Below are positions 1-8,594 of a stretch of DNA of 64,000 nt, one piece after another. A program made the translations under genes and the position numbers. Numbering within the stretch: the first letter of the stretch is position 1; each line of letters begins with the position of its first letter. Under the pieces are notes generated by a model. That model searched no databases, was not told where the DNA came from, and saw only the letters and a list, made by a program, of their open reading frames with translations. The stretch spans positions 118,744 to 182,743 of the forward strand of contig NZ_KB905900.1 in assembly GCF_000381085.1 (NCBI RefSeq), in the 5' to 3' direction. The DNA comes from Thiomicrorhabdus arctica DSM 13458 (GTDB lineage: Bacteria; Pseudomonadota; Gammaproteobacteria; Thiomicrospirales; Thiomicrospiraceae).

Positions 1-69
1 CATGAAAATGGACGGCATGAATCACAGCGGACACGATCAATCTGCTGGCATGAAAATGGACGGCATGAA
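1..69 (+). repeat. Direct repeat coding for Met-rich copper-binding units
   Basis: A 21-base unit beginning CATGAAAATGGACGGCATGA occurs at 1-21 and again at 49-69, giving a 48-base period. It encodes the repeated MKMDGM peptide of CopA. More copies may lie upstream of the window edge; copy number in such repeats can vary between strains. Confidence 0.85.
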
Positions 70-739
70 GACACCTAATTACACACATGCTTTAACCATG
101 GAAAAGATGGCGATGGGACAGGATGTTAGTGGGGTTGATCATTCAAAACATTCGCACGATATGTCCTCTATGAAAGTGGATTTAGACAGCATTGAAATTC
201 CAATGGATATGAATCCAACGCTGCCGCAGATCTCCGTTCCTAAAAAAGAAGGGCCACAAATTGATATGCGTGCCACTGGTGCAAAATACCGTCTAGATGA
301 TCCCGGTGTTGGTCTGCGCAATAATGGTCGTAAAGTCTTAACCTATGCCGACTTAAGAAATCTGTATCCGACTCGACATGAACCTCAACCCACCAAAGAA
401 TTAGTATTGCACTTAACCGGCAATATGGAGCGTTACATGTGGTCAATTGATGGCATTACTTTTGATGAAGCGCCCCCATTGCAGTTTAACTTCGGTGAAC
501 GCATTCGCATTACATTTATTAATGACACCATGATGAATCACCCTATGCACTTACATGGTGTTTGGAGTGAATTAGAAACGGGAGATGAAAATCACATTCC
601 TAGAAAACACACTGTTATTGTGCAACCAGGCGCCAAAATCAGTTACAGAGTGACTATGAACGCTCGCGGTGACTGGGCATACCACTGCCACATGCTCTAT
701 CACATGATGGGTATGTTTCGTCGTGTACAAATTCGATAG
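2..739 (+). CDS. copA: Copper resistance multicopper oxidase CopA, C-terminal part (cut by window edge)
   Basis: This is the C-terminal 245 residues of a CopA/PcoA-type periplasmic multicopper oxidase; the 5' end lies outside the window. The visible part opens with a Met/His/Asp-rich copper-binding stretch containing two MKMDGM units, followed by the C-terminal cupredoxin domain. That domain carries HPMHLHG at about residue 180 and HCHMLYHMMGM at about residue 228, which supply type 1, 2 and 3 copper ligands. In the family the enzyme oxidises or sequesters Cu(I) in the periplasm. copB follows after 28 bases, the standard copAB order. Identity is firm; the N-terminal signal cannot be seen. Confidence 0.93.
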   Translation: MKMDGMNHSGHDQSAGMKMDGMKTPNYTHALTMEKMAMGQDVSGVDHSKHSHDMSSMKVDLDSIEIPMDMNPTLPQISVPKKEGPQIDMRATGAKYRLDDPGVGLRNNGRKVLTYADLRNLYPTRHEPQPTKELVLHLTGNMERYMWSIDGITFDEAPPLQFNFGERIRITFINDTMMNHPMHLHGVWSELETGDENHIPRKHTVIVQPGAKISYRVTMNARGDWAYHCHMLYHMMGMFRRVQIR

Positions 740-767
740 TCAAATTCAGTGTTCTAGGAGAAATAAC

Positions 768-1475
768 ATGAAAACAACACATAAAGTAATATTACGTACA
801 GCCATTATCTCGTCTATACTCATGACATCACAAGTACACGCAGCCGGTGAAAGAGACCCATTATTAACCTATTTTTTAATGGATAAGTTAGAAATTAGCA
901 ATCAAACTGATAACCCGGTTTCTTGGGATGCGACGACTTGGATAGGTAAGGATTGGCACAAACTCTACCTCAAATCGGAAGGGGAAAGCGTTAATGGAAA
1001 AACAGAATCTGAAAACCAGCTGCTCTACAGTCATCCCATTGAAAAATTTTGGGATGTTCAAATGGGGTTAGGGTATGACACGACTCCTGAAAAGAACCAA
1101 ACTTGGGGAGTGATCGGGTTACAGGGTCTTGCCCCTTACTTCTTTGAAACCAATGCCGTCGTGCTCGCAAACGATAAAAACTTTGGCTTTAGGTTGGATA
1201 CAGAATACGAGGCTTTATTTACTCAAAAGCTAATATTAACGCCTAGTCTAAAATTAAACGCATATGCTGCTGATGACAAATCTATGGGCCTTGGCTCAGG
1301 ATTATCTTCGACAGAGCTCGCACTGCGTTTACGGTATGAATTTTCTCGAAAATTTGCACCTTATATTGGTGTCAAGTTAAATCAGACCTATGGCGCCACT
1401 GCCGACTACGTTAAGGCCGAGGGTGGAAAAGAGTCTGTGACCAGCATAGTGGCTGGTTTAAGATTCTGGTTCTAA
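768..1475 (+). CDS. copB: Copper resistance outer-membrane protein CopB
   Basis: CopB/PcoB-family outer membrane protein of 235 residues. The start at 768 is chosen because AGGAG (756-760) sits seven bases upstream and a normal signal peptide follows, ending VHAA; a longer reading frame from 723 would overlap copA and lacks a signal. The mature protein starts GERDPLLTYFLMDKLE, typical of CopB, then shows alternating beta strands and ends in the aromatic LRFWF expected of a beta-barrel. The family binds or gates copper at the outer membrane together with CopA. It sits directly behind copA and is probably cotranscribed with it. Confidence 0.92.
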   Translation: MKTTHKVILRTAIISSILMTSQVHAAGERDPLLTYFLMDKLEISNQTDNPVSWDATTWIGKDWHKLYLKSEGESVNGKTESENQLLYSHPIEKFWDVQMGLGYDTTPEKNQTWGVIGLQGLAPYFFETNAVVLANDKNFGFRLDTEYEALFTQKLILTPSLKLNAYAADDKSMGLGSGLSSTELALRLRYEFSRKFAPYIGVKLNQTYGATADYVKAEGGKESVTSIVAGLRFWF

Positions 1476-1500
1476 CTTAACCGATTATTTCAACAACGTC

Positions 1501-1530
1501 CGTCAGGCTTATCAATAAATAAGTCTGACG
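1501..1530 (+). repeat. Intergenic stem-loop
   Basis: CGTCAGGCTTAT and ATAAGTCTGACG form a 12-bp stem (one G-U pair) around a six-base loop between copB and the cytochrome gene. No U-run follows on the + strand, so it may be an mRNA-stabilising or attenuating hairpin rather than a full terminator. Confidence 0.5.
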
Positions 1531-1552
1531 CCATACACATGGGCCGAATACG

Positions 1553-1984
1553 ATGAAAGCCTTACTCATTATTCCGTTATTTTTACTCCTGAGTGCTTGC
1601 TCCGATGAGCAGACTCCCAACAATAATCATTCTGACAGATGGTATTCCAATGCAGATATTCTGATTGGAGAAAAAATATTTACCAACAACTGCGCTGTTT
1701 GTCACGGTGATAAAGCACAAGGACTCACCAAAGATTGGAAACAACCTTTAACGGATGGAAGTTATCCAGCCCCCCCTTTAAATGGCTCAGCTCATGCGTG
1801 GCATCACCCAATGAAAATCCTTTTAAGAACCACTCAAAATGGAGGCATTCCACTTGGGGGAACCATGCCAGGATTTAAAGAGCAATTAAGTCAACCTGAG
1901 CAATTGGCTGCAATTGCTTATTTCCAGAGCTTTTGGTCAGAAAAAACTTACCAGGCCTGGTTAGAACGTGGTGGTCTTAAATAA
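1553..1984 (+). CDS. Cytochrome c lipoprotein
   Basis: A 143-residue monoheme class I cytochrome c with a lipoprotein signal (MKALLIIPLFLLLSAC). The haem motif is CAVCH at about residues 47-51 and GTMPGF near residue 103 probably provides the axial Met. It would be anchored on the periplasmic face of a membrane. Its position between copB and a multicopper oxidase suggests it passes electrons to or from a copper oxidase; that link is inference. The coding region contains one exact copy of the ACCAGGCCTGGT palindrome (1950-1961), encoding part of YQAWL. The Shine-Dalgarno is weak. Confidence 0.88.
   Translation: MKALLIIPLFLLLSACSDEQTPNNNHSDRWYSNADILIGEKIFTNNCAVCHGDKAQGLTKDWKQPLTDGSYPAPPLNGSAHAWHHPMKILLRTTQNGGIPLGGTMPGFKEQLSQPEQLAAIAYFQSFWSEKTYQAWLERGGLK
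1950..1961. repeat. ACCAGGCCTGGT palindrome, copy 1 (inside cytochrome gene)
   Basis: Exact 12-bp palindrome read in the cytochrome coding frame as xx-CAG-GCC-TGG-T (QAW). One of six exact copies in the window; see the other copies at 14279, 27153, 29448, 36626 and 55785. Confidence 0.8.
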
Positions 1985-2046
1985 ATGAATATAACACTAA
2001 AAGAGCGCTGTTCACTCCTAACTCAGCGTTCTAAAAAGGAATTCAA

Positions 2047-3552
2047 ATGAAAAGACGTGATTTTTTACGGCAAGGACTCGGAATAACCTCCGGTTTAATG
2101 GCCGCGACTCAAGCTCCTTTTGCATTCGCAAAATCAGATGCCTCTGGGTTTTCAAATTCAATTTCTCAACGGAATGACTTTAATTTGCCGGCCATTGAAG
2201 AGGGACAAACTGTTCGCGGAAAACAAGTTTTTAAGCTGACTTTGCAGCAAGGCCAAACTCGAATTTTAGCCGACACAACGACCGAAACCATTGGCATTAA
2301 CCAAAATTTCTTAGCCCCTGTGTTAAGAATGAAAAAAGGTCAAACCGTTAAAATGGAAGTGACGAACAAGTTGGATGAAATTGCCGCTCTTCACTGGCAT
2401 GGCATGGTATTACCAGCAACAGAAGATGGTGGGCCGCACCAAGCAATTGAGCCCAATACAACCTGGATTGCAGAATGGAAAGTACTCAATGAACCTTCGA
2501 CTCTGTTTTATCATTCGCACACCCACAACCAAACAGGACAACAAGTTTGGCGTGGTTTGGGCGGTCAGATGCAGATTGTAGATGAGGATAGAGATGCTGA
2601 TTTGGGCATTCCTCATCAATATGGCATAGATGATTACCCGGTAATCTTGATGGACCGAGCGTTTGAAGAAACGGGTGAGTTTTATTACAACAATAGCCGC
2701 ATGGATAAAATGCAAGGCATGCATGGCGATGTCATGTTAGTTAATGGCGTTCCTAACTCTGTGCTTAAACCGAAAAAAACACTGGTTAGATTGCGTTTAC
2801 ATAATGCTTCAAATGCCCGTTTTTACCATTTAGAGTTTTCAGACAATCGACCTTTCCAACTCATTGCTACCGATGGAGGTCTTCTAGAAAAACCGACAAA
2901 GCTACGTCAGATTCGTTTAGCACCAGCCGAAAGAGCAGAAATATTAGTCGATCTTTCTGACCGAAAACCAATTACTCTAAAAAGCATTAAAGGCTACGGC
3001 AACCTATCAAGAGGCATGATGGGTGGAAACAATGCCAGTCATCTGGATCAAGACTTTGATCTATTGCATCTCGATTCTAGCCAGTCTGAACAGTCGTCTG
3101 CTTTTAAAAGAACACAGCTAGTCACCTTTCCTGATTGGTCTAAAGTACAAGTGGCTAAAACACGACTGATGAAGTTAGAAATGCAAATGGGCCCGCGGAT
3201 GATGTTCGGTTCTGGAGGGTTCACGATCAATGGCCAAGCCATGGATATGAATGTCATCAATGAGGTCACGCATGCGAATACCTTTGAGATATGGGAGTTA
3301 CAAAACCCCTCAACAATGCATCACCCATTCCATATACATAATACCCAATTTAGGGTATTGGATCGCGACGGCAAAGCGCCTTACCCCTGGGAACATGGTT
3401 TTAAAGATACGGTAACCGTACATTCAAAAGAAACAGTCAGAATTCTATTTCCCACAGGCCCATATAAGAACAATAACACGCCCTATATGTACCACTGCCA
3501 TATTCTTGAGCATGAAGATGCAGGCATGATGGGGCAGTTCACTGTCGTTTAA
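2047..3552 (+). CDS. Multicopper oxidase with Tat signal
   Basis: A 501-residue three-domain multicopper oxidase of the CueO/CumA/laccase group. It starts with a twin-arginine signal (MKRRDFLRQG... ending PFAFA), so it is exported folded to the periplasm. Copper ligands appear in the four canonical places: HWHG near residue 117, HSHTH near 157, HPFHIH near 426 and HCHILEHEDAGMM near 483. A Met-rich segment around residues 380-405 resembles the substrate-Cu region of CueO. AAGGA six bases upstream fixes the start. Its copper cluster setting supports Cu(I) oxidation as its role, though a Mn or phenol oxidase activity cannot be excluded. Confidence 0.93.
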   Translation: MKRRDFLRQGLGITSGLMAATQAPFAFAKSDASGFSNSISQRNDFNLPAIEEGQTVRGKQVFKLTLQQGQTRILADTTTETIGINQNFLAPVLRMKKGQTVKMEVTNKLDEIAALHWHGMVLPATEDGGPHQAIEPNTTWIAEWKVLNEPSTLFYHSHTHNQTGQQVWRGLGGQMQIVDEDRDADLGIPHQYGIDDYPVILMDRAFEETGEFYYNNSRMDKMQGMHGDVMLVNGVPNSVLKPKKTLVRLRLHNASNARFYHLEFSDNRPFQLIATDGGLLEKPTKLRQIRLAPAERAEILVDLSDRKPITLKSIKGYGNLSRGMMGGNNASHLDQDFDLLHLDSSQSEQSSAFKRTQLVTFPDWSKVQVAKTRLMKLEMQMGPRMMFGSGGFTINGQAMDMNVINEVTHANTFEIWELQNPSTMHHPFHIHNTQFRVLDRDGKAPYPWEHGFKDTVTVHSKETVRILFPTGPYKNNNTPYMYHCHILEHEDAGMMGQFTVV

Positions 3553-3642
3553 TTATTGTCTTCAGGTGTTATGCCTGTCAAGCGCTTTGAGAGATTATTA
3601 TTTGTATCAAAATGAAGGTTATTTAAATTAATTTAGGAAAAT

Positions 3643-4635
3643 ATGATGAAAACAACTTTGTTAATACATACGATGACACTGCTAAGTGTGTTTTTCACGC
3701 ACACAGCAAGTGCAGACCCTACTGTATATACACCTTTAGGCCAAGCCAATCAAGTTGTTGCGATTGATGCGGCCACTAGTCAAGTGATTGCGATTATTCC
3801 AGGAGTGGCAAATTCACATGGTTTAGTTGCGACGCCAGATGGTGAATACCTGATTGCAGGGAGTCTCGACGAAACGCCTTTAAAGCCCGATGATCCAAAA
3901 GATAAACCTAACAGTCTGCTCTATCTAGTTCATCCAGAACACGGCCATGTGATGTCGACCATTTCTGTTTCAGGCGGTACACATCACCAAGCCATTACCC
4001 CTAATGGCCGTTATGTAATTTCCACACACCCAAGCCGCGGTTATGTTTCAGTCGTCGACTTAAAACTGAATAAATTGATAAAAACTATTCCAACAGGTAA
4101 AGGTCCTAATTATGCACTCGTGACTAAAAATGGCCAATTTGCTTATGTCAGTAACACTGGGGACAACAATATTAGTCAAATTAATTTACAAACCTTGCAA
4201 GTGGTTCGGAATTTAGACGCTGGCGTAATGCCAACTCATATTGTTTTTTCAAAGGATGAATCACGTCTTTATGCAGCCAATCCTGGCCTTGGTGGAATTG
4301 CCGTCATTGACGTCGATACGGGTGAGATTGTTGACGAGTATGATGTTGGTCAAAAGGTACATGGCTTGGATATCAGTAATGATGGAACAAAACTGTTTGT
4401 GACGAGTACAAAAGATGAAATTTTCGTTTCTATAGACACAAGATCAGGTGACAAACAAGTGATGAAATTATCACCAGCACCTTATCATCTGAATACGATT
4501 CCAGGCACGGATAAGGTTTATGTGTCGAGTAAAACAAAGCCCATTATCTGGGTGATTGACCAAAATCAGTTTAAAGTCGTTGGCACCATTCAGCTTCCCG
4601 CTGGAGAAGCACATCAAATGACGACTGTGCAATAA
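3643..4635 (+). CDS. YVTN beta-propeller repeat protein, secreted
   Basis: A 330-residue protein with a signal peptide (ending TASA) followed by about seven repeats of the YncE/YVTN beta-propeller type, seen as recurring segments such as VSVVDLKLNKLIKTIPTGKGPNYAL and YVSNTGDNNISQINL. Such propellers act as periplasmic or surface scaffolds and are often found beside multicopper or nitrite reductases. Here it is the fifth gene of the copper cluster, 90 bases after the multicopper oxidase. A role in copper handling is suggested only by position. TAGGA upstream of ATGATG supports the start. Confidence 0.8.
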   Translation: MMKTTLLIHTMTLLSVFFTHTASADPTVYTPLGQANQVVAIDAATSQVIAIIPGVANSHGLVATPDGEYLIAGSLDETPLKPDDPKDKPNSLLYLVHPEHGHVMSTISVSGGTHHQAITPNGRYVISTHPSRGYVSVVDLKLNKLIKTIPTGKGPNYALVTKNGQFAYVSNTGDNNISQINLQTLQVVRNLDAGVMPTHIVFSKDESRLYAANPGLGGIAVIDVDTGEIVDEYDVGQKVHGLDISNDGTKLFVTSTKDEIFVSIDTRSGDKQVMKLSPAPYHLNTIPGTDKVYVSSKTKPIIWVIDQNQFKVVGTIQLPAGEAHQMTTVQ

Positions 4636-4666
4636 AACATACACCATTTTATAGACGGAAGCATCA

Positions 4667-5113
4667 ATGATAAAAGCTTATAGGCAGTTTAGTTTTATTA
4701 CCCTAGGGTTAATTTTCTGGGGGCTTTTAATACCACCTATGGTGATGGCACAAAGTCAATCAGAACCTGTTCCATTTGTCGTTCAGTTGACTCGCAGTGA
4801 CGACAATTACGGCCATAGAAGAGTCTTTTTGCAAATCGATAAAGTACTAGATGAAATTGGTGAAGATAAGCTGAATATTACCGTGGTGGCTTATGAAGAA
4901 GGTATCAAAGCTTTATTAGCCAACAATGACAAAACATCCCAGTTATTAACCAAACTGGCGAACCGAGGCGTCACTTTTAAAGCCTGCCGCATTAGTATGA
5001 AATCGTGGGGATTAACGGATGAACAATTTCCATTGGAAGTCGAATTCGTCCCCTCAGGTGCACCCGAAATGATTCGGTTGCAAATGTTAGGGTATAAATA
5101 TTGGCGCCCTTAA
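4667..5113 (+). CDS. DsrE/DsrF-like secreted protein
   Basis: A 148-residue protein with an N-terminal signal or anchor (ending MVMAQ) and a single DsrE/F-like alpha/beta domain. The domain runs FVVQLTRSDDNYGHRRVFLQIDKVLDE ... ITVVAYEEGIKALL and has one cysteine in FKACRIS, at the position often used by DsrE-like sulfur carriers. An exported DsrE-like protein in a copper operon is common in metal clusters but without an established function. The gene is 31 bases behind the propeller gene and probably cotranscribed. Confidence 0.72.
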   Translation: MIKAYRQFSFITLGLIFWGLLIPPMVMAQSQSEPVPFVVQLTRSDDNYGHRRVFLQIDKVLDEIGEDKLNITVVAYEEGIKALLANNDKTSQLLTKLANRGVTFKACRISMKSWGLTDEQFPLEVEFVPSGAPEMIRLQMLGYKYWRP

Positions 5114-5159
5114 ACTAAAACTTGGCTTTTAAGCCAATAATCAACATGAGGAATTTGTA

Positions 5160-5387
5160 ATGAACTGGAATTTTGAACCTTTTCACGGGGACTTAGGAGA
5201 TGGAATGATGGTTGGAATGTGGGTTTTTTGGTTAATTATGTTAATCGCTATTATTTTTATCATTAAGCAATTTATGGCACCTTCGAAACCACCAGAAAGT
5301 GCTCTGGAGCTTCTTGAAAAACGCTATGCAAAGGGTGAAATTAATAAAGACGAATTTGAAGAGATTAAAAAGACACTCTTGCCTTAA
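5160..5387 (+). CDS. Small SHOCT-domain membrane protein
   Basis: A 75-residue protein with one membrane helix (about residues 18-38, GMWVFWLIMLIAIIFIIKQF) and a C-terminal SHOCT domain (SALELLEKRYAKGEINKDEFEEIKKTL). SHOCT is a short oligomerisation-associated motif; no reaction is known. Small SHOCT proteins of this kind are frequent just before copper P-type ATPases, as here (83 bases upstream of the ATPase), and may modulate it. The function is inference. Confidence 0.78.
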   Translation: MNWNFEPFHGDLGDGMMVGMWVFWLIMLIAIIFIIKQFMAPSKPPESALELLEKRYAKGEINKDEFEEIKKTLLP

Positions 5388-5470
5388 TCTGTCTAGATAA
5401 CAACGATCATCACTCTTTAGATGACCACCTGGTCGGGTATGCCTGGCTTTAAATTTTAAATGGAGTAGAG

Positions 5471-7810
5471 ATGAAACATGCCGTTAATGTAAGTGTTCCG
5501 GAACAGGCACTTGATCCAGTATGTCAAATGTCGGTTTCAGTCGACTCACCTCATCGTGAAACGTATCAGGGACAGACATTTCATTTTTGCAGCGACACCT
5601 GTCAGAATAAATTTATCGCTCACCCACAAGAGTACCTCTCCGATTCTCGCTCAATAGTGACCAAAAATGAAGACCATCTGTCGCTATCGGATGTGCAATA
5701 TACTTGCCCCATGCACCCTGAAATCATCACTAATCAACCAGGAAACTGCCCTATTTGTGGTATGGCACTTGAACCCTTGCTGATTCAACCCGTTTCCGAA
5801 GAAGTCGACCCTGAATTACAGGATATGAGTTTGCGTTTTTGGGTCAGTTCGGCACTGGCATTGCCAGTGTTTATCTTAGCCATGATCATGGACTTAGCGC
5901 CTGAATATATACCGGACTCACTGAGTTTTCATAACATTCAATGGATTGAATTTGCTTTGGCGACGCCCGTTGTTTTATGGGGGGCTTACCCATTTTTTGT
6001 ACGTGCTTGGCTGTCGATTAAAACGTGGAATTTAAACATGTTTACTCTGATCGCTATGGGGGTCGGTGCTGCTTGGAGTTATAGCATGGTTGCACTCTTA
6101 GCTCCGCAACTTTTTCCTATTACCATGCAATCCTCAGCAGGCCTGGTGGCCGTTTACTTTGAAGCCGCCGCGGTGATCACGGCCTTAGTGTTATTAGGAC
6201 AAGTTCTGGAATTGCAGGCTCGATCTCAAACCAATTCTGCGATCAAAATGTTATTGAACTTGGCGCCGAATACCAGCTGGAAAGTACAAGCCGATGGCTC
6301 TGAAACAGAGATTGATTTAGAGGAGGTTCACGTAGGAGATGTGCTACGAGTTCGCCCCGGCGATAAAGTGCCTGTCGATGGTTTTATCACCCAAGGACAG
6401 AGTTATATTGATGAGTCTCTGGTCACAGGAGAACCACTGCCCGTTTCAAAAAACCTTAATGATCATGTGATTGGTGCAACCATCAATGGTTCCGGTAGTT
6501 TTTTAATGCAAGCCGAAAAAGTGGGGAAAGAGACCTTGCTGGCGCAAATTATTGACATGGTGGCTAAAGCGCAACGTTCTCGTGCCCCCATTCAAAAGTT
6601 AGCCGATATGGTCTCAGGTTACTTTGTACCGCTTGTCGTAATTATTTCTGCGATTTCATTTGGAGTATGGTGGCTCTTCGGGCCAGAACCCAGCCTGGCT
6701 TACGCCTTAATCAGTGCGGTTTCTGTGCTTATTATTGCTTGCCCTTGTGCATTAGGCTTAGCCACCCCCATTTCCATCATGGTCGGCACTGGACGAGGGG
6801 CGAGCCAAGGTGTGTTAATTAAAAATGCAGAAGCCCTTGAAGTGATGGAAAAAGTGACGCTATTGGTCGTTGATAAAACAGGTACTTTAACGGAAGGTAA
6901 ACCTCAATTGACCTCGTTACAAGTTGAACCTGGCTTTGACCAACAAAAGGTTTTGCAGTTGGTTGCCAGTTTAGAGCGTGGCAGTGAACACCCTTTAGCG
7001 GCTGCGATTGTTGCAGCCGCTGAAAAACAGACATTAGTCCTTGAAACCGTAGAAGATTTTCAATCTAAAACTGGCGAGGGTGTTTTAGGCATGGTCGACC
7101 ACAAAACGATCGTTATTGGCAATGAGCAATTAATGGCCACTCTTGCAATCCCTTTGCCCCCCTTAAATGAACTGATTATGGAGCATAGGTCTCAAGGTCA
7201 ATCTGTCATGCTGATTGCAATTGACAATGCTTTTGCCGGATTCATCGTGGTAGCAGATCCCATTAAATCGACAAGTCAAGAAGCCATAAAAGCACTCCAT
7301 CAAGAGGGTATTCGTGTGGTCATGTTAACAGGTGACAATGCTACGACGGCAAATGCGGTTGCGTCTAGTTTGAAGATAGACCAAGTTGAGGCAGGGGTTT
7401 TACCCGATGAAAAAGCTCAGTGGGTCCAGAAATTTCAAGCCGAGGGTTATATTGTCGCCATGGCGGGTGATGGGGTCAATGACGCACCCGCTTTAGCACA
7501 AGCCCAGGTTGGCATCGCCATGGGGACCGGTACAGATGTTGCCATGGAAAGCGCCGGAATTACTTTGGTCAAAGGCGATTTAAGTGGCATTGTTCGAGCT
7601 CGGAAGCTGAGTCGAGCCACCATGAGAAATATTCGCCAAAACTTATTTTTTGCTTTTATATACAATGCGGCCGGCGTTCCCATAGCAGCTGGAGTGCTCT
7701 ACCCTATTTTTGGCACCTTGCTTTCGCCTATGCTTGCCGCGGCAGCCATGAGTTTTAGCTCCGTCTCAGTGATTGGCAACGCCTTACGATTAAGGAAATT
7801 AAAACTCTAA
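5471..7810 (+). CDS. copA: Cu(I)-exporting P1B-type ATPase with YHS and HMBD domains
   Basis: A 779-residue heavy-metal P-type ATPase that pumps Cu(I) or Ag(I) out of the cytoplasm. In place of HMA domains the N terminus has a YHS domain (DPVCQMSV ... FHFCSDTC) and a heavy-metal-binding segment (YTCPMHPEI ... CPICGMAL). The membrane core shows the CPC ion motif (IACPCALG, about 422-428), the phosphorylation loop DKTGTLTEG (about 468) and [13 protein letters not shown] (about 666). CPC with these N-terminal domains is typical of a CopA-like P1B-1 pump. A Shine-Dalgarno GGAG precedes the start. The symbol copA is also used for the oxidase at the window start, an unrelated protein. Confidence 0.93.
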   Translation: MKHAVNVSVPEQALDPVCQMSVSVDSPHRETYQGQTFHFCSDTCQNKFIAHPQEYLSDSRSIVTKNEDHLSLSDVQYTCPMHPEIITNQPGNCPICGMALEPLLIQPVSEEVDPELQDMSLRFWVSSALALPVFILAMIMDLAPEYIPDSLSFHNIQWIEFALATPVVLWGAYPFFVRAWLSIKTWNLNMFTLIAMGVGAAWSYSMVALLAPQLFPITMQSSAGLVAVYFEAAAVITALVLLGQVLELQARSQTNSAIKMLLNLAPNTSWKVQADGSETEIDLEEVHVGDVLRVRPGDKVPVDGFITQGQSYIDESLVTGEPLPVSKNLNDHVIGATINGSGSFLMQAEKVGKETLLAQIIDMVAKAQRSRAPIQKLADMVSGYFVPLVVIISAISFGVWWLFGPEPSLAYALISAVSVLIIACPCALGLATPISIMVGTGRGASQGVLIKNAEALEVMEKVTLLVVDKTGTLTEGKPQLTSLQVEPGFDQQKVLQLVASLERGSEHPLAAAIVAAAEKQTLVLETVEDFQSKTGEGVLGMVDHKTIVIGNEQLMATLAIPLPPLNELIMEHRSQGQSVMLIAIDNAFAGFIVVADPIKSTSQEAIKALHQEGIRVVMLTGDNATTANAVASSLKIDQVEAGVLPDEKAQWVQKFQAEGYIVAMAGDGVNDAPALAQAQVGIAMGTGTDVAMESAGITLVKGDLSGIVRARKLSRATMRNIRQNLFFAFIYNAAGVPIAAGVLYPIFGTLLSPMLAAAAMSFSSVSVIGNALRLRKLKL

Positions 7811-7927
7811 TTAATAACATTATCGACCCATTTTACCGTCTATCTAACGCTGACTTTCAGCAGTCAATTTCGGGTTGAATTGACGACTTTAGATAGCTTA
7901 CTCAACCCATATCATGAGGATAAAGTT

Positions 7928-8332
7928 ATGTTAAAACAAGGACTAATCTTACTTGCTTTTACCGGCAGTGTTTTGAGTGGAATAGCCTCCGCTTCAGAGC
8001 ATGCTTACCCACGTACCCATGCCATTCAGTCGCTGGATGGTACCCATGTCATTGGCTGGCATCTAATGACCGAAGATGAAAAAAAAGAGTATAGGGAAAA
8101 AATGGAGTCTGCTCAAACGAATGAAGATCGAGAGCAAATTCTTCAAAAAAATCATAGCAAAATGAAAGCTCGCGCCAAAGAGCGTGGTGTTCCTTTGAGA
8201 AAGATGCCACCAGGCCAAAAAGAACTCATGGAGGATGATCATCAACACACGATGGATAATGAGATGGATGACCATCAAATGTCACCCCAAAATGAACATC
8301 ATGAAGGAATGGAAGGTCACAAAATGCATTAA
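7928..8332 (+). CDS. Secreted His/Met-rich protein of the copper cluster
   Basis: A 134-residue protein with a signal peptide (MLKQGLILLAFTGSVLSGIASA) and a charged middle that ends in a His/Met/Asp-rich tail (repeated DDHQ, EHHEGMEGHKMH). The tail looks like a metal-binding segment, so it may be a periplasmic copper buffer; I do not recognise a named family. The start at 7928 is preferred over a longer frame from 7880 because GAGGA (7916-7920) lies seven bases upstream and the signal peptide starts there. It is the last gene of the copper cluster and is followed by a strong hairpin. Confidence 0.75.
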   Translation: MLKQGLILLAFTGSVLSGIASASEHAYPRTHAIQSLDGTHVIGWHLMTEDEKKEYREKMESAQTNEDREQILQKNHSKMKARAKERGVPLRKMPPGQKELMEDDHQHTMDNEMDDHQMSPQNEHHEGMEGHKMH

Positions 8333-8347
8333 GGTGGAGGTTGCAAT

Positions 8348-8376
8348 GGTCAAGTTGGGAAACTTGACCTTCTGTT
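8348..8376 (+). terminator. Hairpin terminator closing the copper cluster
   Basis: GGTCAAGTT (8348-8356) pairs perfectly with AACTTGACC (8361-8369) around a four-base loop and is followed by a T-rich tail. It lies between the convergent copper cluster and merA. Confidence 0.7.
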
Positions 8377-8594
8377 CTTAACACTCATTTTCGACATTTT
8401 TATAACATCTGGTTCCACCCTGAATACTGAGCTCTTGCTAAACCATAGGCATAGACTTCACGATGCTAAAATTTACACACTCAAAATATGAGCACGGGTG
8501 CAAACCCCCTAAAAATCAATCCAAACTTATCCTGAAAAGGTTTTACTCTATCCTTCACGATCCAATGAATATATTTATTGCCTTAACCCACCAA

